From NCBI GenBank assembly GCA_028290465.1, contig JAQGJU010000099.1:26363-90362 (forward strand): a stretch of DNA of 64,000 nucleotides. Direction: 5' to 3'. The stretch is from Xanthobacteraceae bacterium. GTDB taxonomy: Bacteria > Pseudomonadota > Alphaproteobacteria > Rhizobiales > Xanthobacteraceae. Both the position numbers and the translations under genes were made by a program. Positions 47,180 through 55,936 of the stretch are shown here, in pieces (positions within the stretch are counted from its first letter, which is position 1; every line of letters begins with the position of its first letter). The notes beneath the pieces were generated by a model. That model was given only the letters and a program-made list of their open reading frames with translations. It did not search any database and was not told where the DNA came from.

Positions 47180-48891
47180 GCAGGGCACTCTCCATTGGAG
47201 TCGCCGCGGTCACGGCCGTTCTACTCGGTGTGGCCTGGCTCGGCTGGATTCCAGGTGTGACGTCAAGCACGATTACCGCTACGGCGCTACGTGCACTCGC
47301 CTTGATGGGTCTGAATTTGATCTTCGGCGTCGTCGGCATGCTGGCGTTCGGCCAAGCTGCCTTCATGGCATTGCCGGCCTATTTCGCCGGCATCATGGAC
47401 CGGATGGGCGTGCCGCTGCTGATTGCGCTGCCGCTGGCACTGACAATGGTCGTGCTGCTCGCGAGAGCTGTTGCCGAAGTGCTGGTCCGCTTGCCGGGGG
47501 TGTATCTCGCGGTCGGTACCCTTGGGTTTGGCATGGTCGTCGAAGGATTGGCGCGGGCCTTCCCGAGTTGGACGGGCGGCGCCTCGGGGTTGGTGTTCGA
47601 GCATGGCCGCAATTTCGGCACCAATGTCTGGTGCGCGATTGCAGTGGTTTCCTTGGCGTTCGGGGTGGGCTGCTACGTTTGGTACGTCCGCGGCGCGGTG
47701 TGGCGCCGCCTCAGAGCAATCCGCCACGATGAGCTCGCGGCATCCGTGCTCGGCATCGATGTCCATCGGGAAAAGGCTAAGATATTCACCATCGGAAGCG
47801 CGTACTCCGCGGTCGGTGGCCTGCTGCTTTTCCACTACGTCGGCGTGCTGATTCCGGAAGACGCCGGCGTCGTGCGCTCGCTTGAACAAATAGGTACGCT
47901 ACTTCTGGGCGGTGCCGGGTTCCTGGTCGGCCCGATCGTCGGCGCGTTTCTGGTGGACTGGTTCTTTGTTATTTCCGGCTACGCCGCGCGCTATGAATTG
48001 GTGATCTACGGCGCAACCTTCCTGCTGGTCGTGATGTATGCGCCTCAGGGCGTATCAGGCCTGCTGTTGCGCCCCTGGAAAAGACTGGCCGGCGACAAAG
48101 CCGAGAAGGCCCCTGTAGTAGAAATCCGCCATAGCGTGGCTGCCGTGTCATCTGACAGCCGGGTCTCTGGCAGGCCCTGCCTGCTGCTTCATAATGTGAC
48201 CCAATCGTTCGGCGGCGTGCATGCGCTGGTCGATATCAGCCTGGACGTCAAAGCCGGTGAGGTGTTTACGCTTGTCGGGCCGAACGGTGCGGGCAAGACG
48301 ACGCTCTTCAATATCGTATCGGGGGTCTTGCGTCCGACCTCAGGTCGAACCTTGCTCGACGGCGTGGACATCACGGATCTTCCGGTTCATCGACGCGCCG
48401 CGCTGATCGGTCGCTCGTTTCAGACGCCGCGTCTCGTCCCGGAGTTGAGCGTCCTCGCCAACGTCGTGCTTCGTGTCGACCAACTATCGCCGAAGTTGTC
48501 GGAGCAGGCACGCCAAGCGATCGCGCTTGAGCAACTTAGGATGTTCGAGCTCGAAAATCTGTCTTATCTTTCGGTCGCTGAGGTCGGACTTGGTCAGCGC
48601 AAGCTGATCGATATTGCGAGAGCCGCCGTCGGCAATCCGCCGATCGTTTTGCTCGATGAACCGGCGGTGGGTCTGACATCGGCTGAGCTGATGCATCTCT
48701 CTGAGATGATCCGAAAGCTGAAAAGGCAGGGCTGTGCCGTCGTGATCGTCGAGCACAATATCGAGTTTGTTTCAAATATAGCCGACCGCGGCATTGTGCT
48801 CGACAGCGGCAGGGAAATCGCTCGCGGAACGGTGCGCGACATCATGGCCGAAGAGAGCGTCAAGGCGGCTTACTTTGGAGCTCTGTCGTGA
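47176..48891 (+). CDS. Fused ABC permease-ATPase (LivM-LivG)
   Basis: 571 residues. Residues about 1-310 are a LivM-like permease (LNLIFGVVGMLAFGQAAFMALPAYFAG). Residues about 335-571 are a LivG-like ATPase with Walker A GPNGAGKT (368-375) and LLDEPAVGLT. The ABC signature is unusual: LSVAEVGLGQRKLID (465-479) in place of LSYGEQRRLEIA. Fusions of these subunits occur in some alphaproteobacteria. LivF follows with a normal signature. Confidence 0.9.
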   Translation: MSRALSIGVAAVTAVLLGVAWLGWIPGVTSSTITATALRALALMGLNLIFGVVGMLAFGQAAFMALPAYFAGIMDRMGVPLLIALPLALTMVVLLARAVAEVLVRLPGVYLAVGTLGFGMVVEGLARAFPSWTGGASGLVFEHGRNFGTNVWCAIAVVSLAFGVGCYVWYVRGAVWRRLRAIRHDELAASVLGIDVHREKAKIFTIGSAYSAVGGLLLFHYVGVLIPEDAGVVRSLEQIGTLLLGGAGFLVGPIVGAFLVDWFFVISGYAARYELVIYGATFLLVVMYAPQGVSGLLLRPWKRLAGDKAEKAPVVEIRHSVAAVSSDSRVSGRPCLLLHNVTQSFGGVHALVDISLDVKAGEVFTLVGPNGAGKTTLFNIVSGVLRPTSGRTLLDGVDITDLPVHRRAALIGRSFQTPRLVPELSVLANVVLRVDQLSPKLSEQARQAIALEQLRMFELENLSYLSVAEVGLGQRKLIDIARAAVGNPPIVLLDEPAVGLTSAELMHLSEMIRKLKRQGCAVVIVEHNIEFVSNIADRGIVLDSGREIARGTVRDIMAEESVKAAYFGALS

Positions 48892-49544
48892 CGCTTTTGG
48901 AAACCAGGAACCTCAGCGGCGGCTACCGTGCGCTCACGATATTTTCCGACGTCAATCTGACGATCGAGCCGAATACGATCACCGGCATTCTCGGGCCAAA
49001 TGGCGCGGGAAAAACGACGCTTCTGAAAACACTGGCCGGTCTGCTCAAGGCCCAAAGCGGCACGATTCGGCTTGATGGCAATGATGTCATGCCGCTCTCG
49101 GCGCATGACCGAGCGCGCCACGGGATCGCGCTGGTACCGGAGGGCAGGCAGATCTTCCAGGGCCTGACGGTGAAGGAAAACCTCGGCATTCCGCGGTCGG
49201 CGTCGCGCTTCAGTGCGGTCGAATTCGACCGCCGATTCGAGGAAATTCTGACGATCTTTCCGCGTCTCCGGGAGCGCCTTGGTCAACTGGGCGGAGGGCT
49301 TAGCGGCGGCGAACAGCAGATGCTGGCGATCGGGCGCGCGCTGCTGCTCGACCCGAAGGTCTTGATGCTCGATGAGCCGACGCAAGGGCTCGCGCCCATC
49401 ATGGTCTCGCAGGTGTTGAGCTCACTTGAGGCGCTGCGCGGCCGATTCAGCATGCTGATCGTCGAGCAAAATCGCGACTTCCTCGACCGGCTATCTAATT
49501 CGAAGTTCGTGTTCCGCGGTGGGAAACTCGAACAGACAACGTAA
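48888..49544 (+). CDS. ABC transporter ATPase, LivF type
   Basis: 218 residues. Walker A GPNGAGKTT, signature GGGLSGGEQQMLAIGRAL, Walker B LMLDEPTQGLAP. It pairs with the LivG half of the fused protein and overlaps it by 4 nt. The protein is slightly short at the C-terminus, but the core is complete. Confidence 0.93.
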   Translation: MTLLETRNLSGGYRALTIFSDVNLTIEPNTITGILGPNGAGKTTLLKTLAGLLKAQSGTIRLDGNDVMPLSAHDRARHGIALVPEGRQIFQGLTVKENLGIPRSASRFSAVEFDRRFEEILTIFPRLRERLGQLGGGLSGGEQQMLAIGRALLLDPKVLMLDEPTQGLAPIMVSQVLSSLEALRGRFSMLIVEQNRDFLDRLSNSKFVFRGGKLEQTT

Positions 49545-49556
49545 CGGAGTTCGACA

Positions 49557-50420
49557 ATGAGCGACAAAGCGACAAAGACGGTGCTGCTTGACGATGAGGG
49601 TCTGCCGCTCGGCTTCCTGGGTCATGTGAGCGACTTCCAGACGATTCGTGTCGAGCGAAGCGACGATGGCATTCTGACCATCACGCTCAACCGGCCAAGC
49701 AAGCTCAACGCCTTCGACGAGCAGATGATCCGCGAGATGCGCAGCGTGATCTGGAAGTCGAATTTCGACGACAGCATCCGCGTTATCGTGATCACCGGCG
49801 AGGGCCGCGCCTTCTGTTCAGGTCGCGACATCAACGGCCTCGACTATGAGAACAACCTGGAGACCCCGGGCTACAGGGCCTATGTCCGCGCCAACCACGA
49901 GCTGTTCGACGACATCGAGGCAATCGAGAAGCCGGTCATCGCGGCTGTCAATGGCATGTGCGCCGGCGGCGGCGTCGAAATGGCAATTGCCTGCGATTTC
50001 CGCATGGCATCTACTAATGCGCAGTTCCTGCTTCCGGAAAATCAGCTCGGTGTCATTCCGGCTTCAGGCGCGTGCTCGCGCATGATTCAGATGATCGGCA
50101 TGGGTCGACTGAAGGAAATGGTCATGGCGGCGCTGCCGGTTGACGCGAATGAAGCGCACCGAATTGGACTGGTCAATCGGGTGTTCTCGGCGGAAACACT
50201 GATGGCTCAAACCATGGCCTTCGCCCGCGAGTTGTTGAAGCGCGCGCCTCAGGCAATGGGAATGGGCAAGCACGTCATCAATATGTGCCAGAATATCGAC
50301 ACGGAAACTGGGCGCCTGCTGGAGCGTCTCGGCCAGTCTGTCCTGATCCGTACCGCGGATAATAAGGAAGGCATGCAGTCGTTTCGTGAGAAACGCAGCC
50401 CGAAGTTTACCGGCAAATGA
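49557..50420 (+). CDS. Enoyl-CoA hydratase/isomerase (crotonase family)
   Basis: 287 residues. The crotonase fold is clear: EGRAFCSGRDINGLD forms the oxyanion hole, AAVNGMCAGGGVEMAIACD the second loop, and DFRMASTNAQFLLPENQLGV holds the acidic residue. It would hydrate or isomerise the CoA ester made by the ligase. A 35-residue N-terminal extension (DKATKTVLLDDEGLPLGFLG) precedes the fold. It starts 12 bp after livF. Confidence 0.9.
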   Translation: MSDKATKTVLLDDEGLPLGFLGHVSDFQTIRVERSDDGILTITLNRPSKLNAFDEQMIREMRSVIWKSNFDDSIRVIVITGEGRAFCSGRDINGLDYENNLETPGYRAYVRANHELFDDIEAIEKPVIAAVNGMCAGGGVEMAIACDFRMASTNAQFLLPENQLGVIPASGACSRMIQMIGMGRLKEMVMAALPVDANEAHRIGLVNRVFSAETLMAQTMAFARELLKRAPQAMGMGKHVINMCQNIDTETGRLLERLGQSVLIRTADNKEGMQSFREKRSPKFTGK

Positions 50421-51181
50421 AACCGCCGCTCTTTGTACAGCAGTTCGGAGATGAGGCCGGCAAGGCTCAAAAGACTCTTGTGCTCCTGCATGGCTTAGGC
50501 ATGAACGGTGACGTGTGGCAACGTCTGTTGGCACGACTCGGCGACTGGTCCGGCCGCATCATCGTGCCCGACCTCCGCGGCCACGGCCGGTCGCCTCACG
50601 CGTCGAGCTACTCGGATCAGGACCATGCTGCGGACGTGGCGGACCTGCTGCCGCGCGAAGGCGATGTCTATATACTTGGGCACTCAATGGGCGGGATGGT
50701 CGCGCTCTCTTTGACCAGCGGGAGGTTTCCGGTGGCCGTCCAAGAGGTGTTTGCCTTTGGCGTCAAGGCGGTGTGGGCCGAAGATGAACTTGGAAAAATT
50801 AAGACGCATGCGCAAGCGCCCGCGAGGCGATTCGAGAGCAGGGTCGAGGTCGCCGACCGATTCTTGAAGGTGGCTGGGCTGAATAAGTGGGTCGATGCCG
50901 ATGCGACCGTCGTGGAGGCCGGTATCTTGAGGGACGAAGCTGGATATCGATTAGCCGCAGACCCCCGCACCGCCATGGTCGCGGGTACATCGCTCGCTGA
51001 GACCTTTCACAATTCCAAGGTGCAAAAGCGGTTGGCCTGCGGAAACCTAGACCCGTTGGTGACGATCGAGCAACTCCGCGCTATCGATCCGGCGGCGATC
51101 GATCTCGGACCATATGGGCACAATATTCAAGTCGAAAATCCGGAACAACTTGTCGAGGCAGCGCCGTTTTTGCGGAACTGA
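50417..51181 (+). CDS. Alpha/beta hydrolase
   Basis: 254 residues. LHGLGMNG is the oxyanion loop, GHSMGGM the nucleophile elbow, and YGHNIQVENP the catalytic His region. It overlaps the hydratase stop by 4 nt and closes the operon. It may cleave a thioester, lactone or ring-opened diketone; the exact role is unknown. Confidence 0.85.
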   Translation: MKPPLFVQQFGDEAGKAQKTLVLLHGLGMNGDVWQRLLARLGDWSGRIIVPDLRGHGRSPHASSYSDQDHAADVADLLPREGDVYILGHSMGGMVALSLTSGRFPVAVQEVFAFGVKAVWAEDELGKIKTHAQAPARRFESRVEVADRFLKVAGLNKWVDADATVVEAGILRDEAGYRLAADPRTAMVAGTSLAETFHNSKVQKRLACGNLDPLVTIEQLRAIDPAAIDLGPYGHNIQVENPEQLVEAAPFLRN

Positions 51182-51599
51182 GCCTAGAGTGTTGGCGTGT
51201 CTTGGCCGCTGGAACGCGTCGGACCTGCATCCTATCGATCATCAGATCGAACGCGATGCGCACCAGCTTTCCACACCCATCTCATGAAGGCGCTTCTGAA
51301 TTCGATCATACTACGATTGGAGCTGCGTCAACGCTGCATTGTGCCCGTCGGCATGGCCGGTTCTGAAGGCTATCGTCATTTTATAACATTGGGCCAATAG
51401 CGTCCTGGCAACTGTTGGTGATGGATTGCCGCGGGCACCACAATACACTTCGAGGCAGAGCGTTGAGCGCCGATGTATCTGGAGCTGACCTCCAGAACGA
51501 CGTGGGCGCACGGATGTGTCATAGGACAGACGAGACCGAAGCACTTGCCACCCGTCTTGTTGTGGCAGGCGGGCTATTGATCGCCGACTATAAGCAGCT
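51182..51599. other. 418-bp non-coding stretch
   Basis: No gene or strong structure recognised; codon patterns look degraded. It lies between the catabolic operon and the HlyD remnant. Confidence 0.45.
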
Positions 51600-51794
51600 C
51601 AAGACCTCGAATAATCCGTCCCGTCACCTCGGCAGGAAGCCGCCCGGCTCGGCGACCTTCAACCAGCGCACTATCTGGTGCGCGTGGTGCCCGGCATGCC
51701 GGTCGAAGTCTTCATCCAGATCATCAGCGCACCGTGATGTCGTATTTCGTAAAGCCGCTGCGCGATCAGATCGCCAAGGCGTTTCGAGAAAGAT
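51600..51794 (+). pseudogene. Remnant of an HlyD-type secretion adaptor C-terminus
   Basis: HYLVRVVPGMPVEVFIQ in one frame and RTVMSYFVKPLRDQIAKAFRE in another, separated by a frameshift, are the last about 60 residues of a type I secretion membrane-fusion protein. The rest is missing. Confidence 0.6.
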
Positions 51795-51945
51795 AAAGCA
51801 ACTGCAGTCTTAATGGCGTTTCTATTCGAGAGCCTTCAGAACATCATTTCCCGGCGCAGGCAAGGTCGCTGAGCGCGTTGTTGAGATTTGAAATCAGAAA
51901 AGCTTTGCCTGTAGAAGGGCTTATGCACCGCCTGTGGGACACTTG

Positions 51946-52008
51946 GTGGTGCACATGACACTGGCCATGACGCGTCCGTGGAAACATCCGAAGACCGGAG
52001 TTTATTAG
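51946..52008 (+). pseudogene. 5' end fragment of a DUF6538-type integrase, right copy
   Basis: From ATG 51,955 the frame reads MTLAMTRPWKHPKTGVY, then a stop. It matches 31,357-31,419 in the same orientation. Together the two fragments bracket the 20.6-kb catabolic segment. Confidence 0.7.
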
Positions 52009-52016
52009 CCGGACGG

Positions 52017-53033
52017 CTACTGAATCTTTCGATCGGCCGCCGAAGGTAGGAACGACGAATCGAAGACGTCGACCGGTTTTGGCTTCTCGCCTTTGAACTG
52101 ATAGGTCAGCCCGATCTGATCGATAGCCTGAGCGAGGCGGCCCATGTCGACGCCACCCAGGCCGTTTGCCTTCACCTCAGACGTGATGATGTTGTCGCGC
52201 AGCGCGATCTGAAGGCGATCGAGTTCGACGTCTTTCTTGGCGACCTCGTTGCGCTTCAGCACGGACGTGATGGCATCAGCGGGATCCTTCGCGGTGTCCT
52301 TGAGCGCCTTGTTGAACGCACGCAGGAAGGCCTTTACCACCTCGGGTTTCTCGGATGCGAATTTCGGGTTCACCAGGATGGCGTTGCCATAAAGCTTCAG
52401 CCCGTAGTTCGACATCAGCAGCACGACGATGTCGTCCTGCGGAATCCCGCTGTATTTGACGTTGATGTAGCTTGAGAATGAGAAGCCGGTAATAGCATCG
52501 ACATCGCCGGCCACCAGCATTGGCTCACGCACGGGAAAGCCCACGTTCATGACGGTGACTTTGGAAGCATCGATGCCGTTCGCGGCCGTGAAAATCGGCC
52601 ACTGAGCATAGGCGCCGTCGGGCGCGGGTGCGCCGAGCTTTTTGCCTTCGAGGCTCTTGGGGTCGCTGATGCCCTTGCTTTTGCGGCCAACGATCGCAAA
52701 CGGCGGATTGTTATAAACCATGTAGACCGCCTTGAGCGGGATTGCCGGGTTCTGGTCGCGGAATTTCACCATTGAATTGATGTCGGCGAAAGCCATGTCG
52801 TAAGTGCCCGAGGCGACACGGTTGATCGGCTCGACGGAGCCACCGGATGTATCGACGGTTACGTCCAGACCCTCAGCCTTGAAGTAGCCCTTGTCGAGCG
52901 CGACCAAGAATGGCGCCTGCGTGCCTTCAAACTTCCAGTCGAGTGAAAACTTCACGGCGGTTTGGGCGTTCGCCGTAACATCGCCGGCAGCCAGAAGGGC
53001 AGCGGCGCCCAGCAACAAGTTGAGCAGTTTCAT
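52017..53033 (-). CDS. NMT1/THI5-type ABC substrate-binding protein
   Basis: 338 residues from ATG 53,033. Signal peptide (LLLGAAALLAAGDVTANAQ), then the NMT1-like fold: FSLDWKFEGTQAPFLVALDKGYF, SGTYDMAFADINSMVKF and EGKKLGAPAPDGAYAQW. Such proteins bind pyrimidine-like, riboflavin-like or sulfonate ligands. No matching permease or ATPase lies next to it. It follows the amidohydrolase genes on the same strand, with 88 bp between, so a heterocycle substrate is likely. Confidence 0.88.
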   Translation of the reverse strand: MKLLNLLLGAAALLAAGDVTANAQTAVKFSLDWKFEGTQAPFLVALDKGYFKAEGLDVTVDTSGGSVEPINRVASGTYDMAFADINSMVKFRDQNPAIPLKAVYMVYNNPPFAIVGRKSKGISDPKSLEGKKLGAPAPDGAYAQWPIFTAANGIDASKVTVMNVGFPVREPMLVAGDVDAITGFSFSSYINVKYSGIPQDDIVVLLMSNYGLKLYGNAILVNPKFASEKPEVVKAFLRAFNKALKDTAKDPADAITSVLKRNEVAKKDVELDRLQIALRDNIITSEVKANGLGGVDMGRLAQAIDQIGLTYQFKGEKPKPVDVFDSSFLPSAADRKIQ

Positions 53034-53121
53034 ATTGCTTACTCCACGTGCGTACGACGCGAGCGCCGGGACCGGCGCCTCGATGCACGTGCATGCAAGC
53101 AGCGTGCCGCTTGTGGAAGCG

Positions 53122-54474
53122 TCAGGGAGCGGTGCGCGGCAGATAGCGGCCTGATGGCGGTGCGATAATCTCGCCATCCCGGGCAACGATCCGCCCGCCT
53201 TTTATCGTAGCAACCGGCCAGCCCCGCAGCGTCTTGCCTTCGAACGGTGAGAAATCCGACATGCCACGCAGCTCCGCGGGCCGCACAACTCGTTCGAGAT
53301 CGTGATCGACTACGACTAGATCGGCGTCCGAGCCGGGTGCAATCGTGCCCTTGTGGGGATAGAGACCATAGGTTTGCGCCGGCTTGCGGGTCGCCATGTC
53401 GACGAGCCGTTCCAGCGGAATCCCTTGCAGGCGGCCGTGGTGCAGCAGCACGGGCAGGTGCGTGCCGAGCGACGGATGACCGGGACGCGCGCCGTGCAGT
53501 CCGCCTTGCGGATTCTTCGATGCCCGCCGCCGCGACGTGTTGTCGGTACCGACGGTATCGAGCGTGCCGTCGCGCACGGCCTGCCACAGTGCCGCACGAT
53601 GCTCGGGGCTGCGCACCGGCGGCACCATCTTGGCAAGGAAGCCGTTGACGTCGTCGCTGGAGATGCCGAGGAACGGCGTGATCGTTTCAGCCGTCAACCA
53701 TGTGCCGTCGGCGCGAGCGAGCTTGACGGCCGCGATGCCTTGTTGGCTCGACACATGTACAACATAGAGATGCACGCCCGCGACCTTGGCCAGATATGCG
53801 GCGGTGCGGATCGCCAGCGCCTCGGCATCAGCCGGATGTGCGCTTTCCCAATCGGCGAGGGTGCCTTGCGGTTTGTTGACGGTAAGCTCCGCGCGCGCCC
53901 GCGCGACCAAATACCCAGTTTCGCAATGCACGCAGGCGACCGCGTCCGCGCCAATCGACGCTACGTTTTGAAAGCCCCGCAGCAGCACGTCGTCACTGAC
54001 GGATTTGACGATGCCCGGCATGCCGGACATGTAGAATTTGTACGAGCGGATGCCGTATTCGCGTGTGTAGCCCGGGATTTCGTCGATCTGCTGATCGGTA
54101 AATAGCTGCGGATGGAAGATCGAATCGACGTAGGCGCGCTGGTCCATCGCCGCGCGAAAGGACGGCAGATGCTTGAAATAGGAGTCTTCCAGGCTCCGGA
54201 TAAAGATGCCAATGGTGGTGACGCCGCCGAGCACCGCAGCGCGCGTCTCGCTTTCGGCTTCTTCCTCGAACGACATCTCGTTGCCGATGTGGACGTGTGG
54301 ATCGAAGATGCCGGGCAGCACGATCTTGCCGGAGGCGTCATAGACCTCATCGCCGACAAGATTTTTGCCGAGCGCGACAATTTTTCCGTCGGCCATGGCG
54401 ACGTCGGCGGCAACGCTGCCAATGCCGGGGATGACCAGCGTTCCGTTGCGCACCACAAGGTCATGCTTGGTCAT
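53122..54474 (-). CDS. Dihydropyrimidinase/allantoinase-like amidohydrolase
   Basis: 450 residues. Metal ligands are visible: HVH at His60 and His62 (GIFDPHVHIG), the lysine likely carbamylated at Lys146 (IRSYKFYMSG), then HVSSQQG and GTDNTSRRR. This is the cyclic amide hydrolase type (dihydroorotase, hydantoinase, allantoinase). The exact ring is unknown; neighbours with ureidoglycolate lyase suggest a purine- or hydantoin-like compound. It overlaps the next gene by 4 nt. Confidence 0.88.
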   Translation of the reverse strand: MTKHDLVVRNGTLVIPGIGSVAADVAMADGKIVALGKNLVGDEVYDASGKIVLPGIFDPHVHIGNEMSFEEEAESETRAAVLGGVTTIGIFIRSLEDSYFKHLPSFRAAMDQRAYVDSIFHPQLFTDQQIDEIPGYTREYGIRSYKFYMSGMPGIVKSVSDDVLLRGFQNVASIGADAVACVHCETGYLVARARAELTVNKPQGTLADWESAHPADAEALAIRTAAYLAKVAGVHLYVVHVSSQQGIAAVKLARADGTWLTAETITPFLGISSDDVNGFLAKMVPPVRSPEHRAALWQAVRDGTLDTVGTDNTSRRRASKNPQGGLHGARPGHPSLGTHLPVLLHHGRLQGIPLERLVDMATRKPAQTYGLYPHKGTIAPGSDADLVVVDHDLERVVRPAELRGMSDFSPFEGKTLRGWPVATIKGGRIVARDGEIIAPPSGRYLPRTAP

Positions 54475-55934
54475 CGTGCGTCCTGCACTGTCATTCGCTT
54501 CGAGAAATCGATGCCAGTGGCCCGCTTGGCCTGTGCCAGCATACGGCAGGCGGCGGCGTTAAGGTCGGCCGCGATCCTTCCTTCGTCCAGGCCGACCAAT
54601 TGCCGGTTTTCTACGCGGACCTCGCCGTTGACGATGGTGAGCCAGGCCCGCGTCTCGGTGCCGGCGAACAGCAAGGCGCCCAGCGGATCGGCGACCGCGC
54701 CGGCGCAATCTAGCCCGTCGACGCGAAAGGCCGCGACGTCCGCCGCCATGCCGGGCGCGAGACGGCCGATCTCCGGACGGTCGAGCGCGGCCGCGCCGCC
54801 AACAGTGGCGATCTCAAGTGCGGCCTCGGGCGTGAGCCAAAGCGCCGGCGGTTCGGCGACGCGATGGAGCAGTGTAGCAAGCCGCAGGTCATTGAGCAGG
54901 TTGCCCTGATCGTTGCTGGCAGCGCCGTCGACGCCGAGCCCAAGCTTCAACCCCGCTTGGCGGAAAGATCCGATCGGCGCCACGCCGAAGCCCAGCCGCA
55001 CGATGGTGCGCGGGCAATGCGCGACACCGGCCCCAGTCCGCACCAACGTGGCGATATCGGAAGGTTGAAGCCTTGTCCCATGTGCGAGCCACGTGCCGGG
55101 CCGCAGCCAGCCGCTGCGTTCCAGAAATTGGATCGGTGCGTCGGGCGCGGCCTTGGTGTCTTCGTCGGGGCGCGGATGAAAATGCGTATGCAGGCCGCAG
55201 CCGCAGCCATGCGCCATGTCGGCAAGGCGTGTCATCAGTGCAGGGCGTGTATACGTGACGCCGGTCGGCCCGAGCGCCACGCGCGACATCGAAAACGCCG
55301 CGTCGTCGTGATAGCAATCGATGGCGTGTTCGAGCCGCTTGCAGAGCACCGCTTCGTCCTGATCCATCAGCGTGCGTACGCGGCCACCCATCACCGCACC
55401 CAGCCGCTCTTCGAGATCGCCTTCCAGCGTCGGCATGCAGCCGCGATGAAAATGAAAGCGGATGCCGGTTTCACCGACCGCTTGCATCAGCGCGGCAGCC
55501 AACGCACCGTCATCCTGCGGCAAAAGATAAGCGCAATCGGCCGTGGTCGTGCAGCCGGACAGCAGCAATTCGGCCGAAGCCGCGCGCCCTGCGGCATACA
55601 GCATCGCCGGATCGAGTTCAGCCCATAGCGGGTAGCTGACGAAAAGCCATTCCAGCGGCGATGCCGACATGGCGGCCGGCACTGCGCGCGTCAGATGCTG
55701 GAAGAAGTGATGATGCGCATTGATTAGTCCGGGCGTGACGACGCAACCGGCACAGTTGATCTCCCGCACCGGCGTGGGATCGACCGTCCAGAATTCGGGT
55801 GCGCCTTCGGCTTCGGAGCCGACATGAACGATGCGATGGCCGGCGAGCAGCAACAGCGCATCGGGAATCGAAGGAACGGTGGCGGGCCCTGGATAAAGGC
55901 GTGTGATACGGCGCAGCGCGATACGGACGGTCAT
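54471..55934 (-). CDS. TRZ/ATZ-type amidohydrolase (deaminase-like)
   Basis: 487 residues. NAHHHFFQHLTRA holds the metal HxH, HTHFHPRP the second metal His, AHGTRL a third, and LGVDGAASNDQGNL the catalytic Asp, as in 8-oxoguanine deaminase, guanine deaminase and atrazine chlorohydrolase relatives. It should deaminate or dehalogenate a ring. It is in an operon with the preceding cyclic amidohydrolase and lies 2 bp from the MocR gene. Confidence 0.88.
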   Translation of the reverse strand: MTVRIALRRITRLYPGPATVPSIPDALLLLAGHRIVHVGSEAEGAPEFWTVDPTPVREINCAGCVVTPGLINAHHHFFQHLTRAVPAAMSASPLEWLFVSYPLWAELDPAMLYAAGRAASAELLLSGCTTTADCAYLLPQDDGALAAALMQAVGETGIRFHFHRGCMPTLEGDLEERLGAVMGGRVRTLMDQDEAVLCKRLEHAIDCYHDDAAFSMSRVALGPTGVTYTRPALMTRLADMAHGCGCGLHTHFHPRPDEDTKAAPDAPIQFLERSGWLRPGTWLAHGTRLQPSDIATLVRTGAGVAHCPRTIVRLGFGVAPIGSFRQAGLKLGLGVDGAASNDQGNLLNDLRLATLLHRVAEPPALWLTPEAALEIATVGGAAALDRPEIGRLAPGMAADVAAFRVDGLDCAGAVADPLGALLFAGTETRAWLTIVNGEVRVENRQLVGLDEGRIAADLNAAACRMLAQAKRATGIDFSKRMTVQDAR

Positions 55935-55936
55935 GG

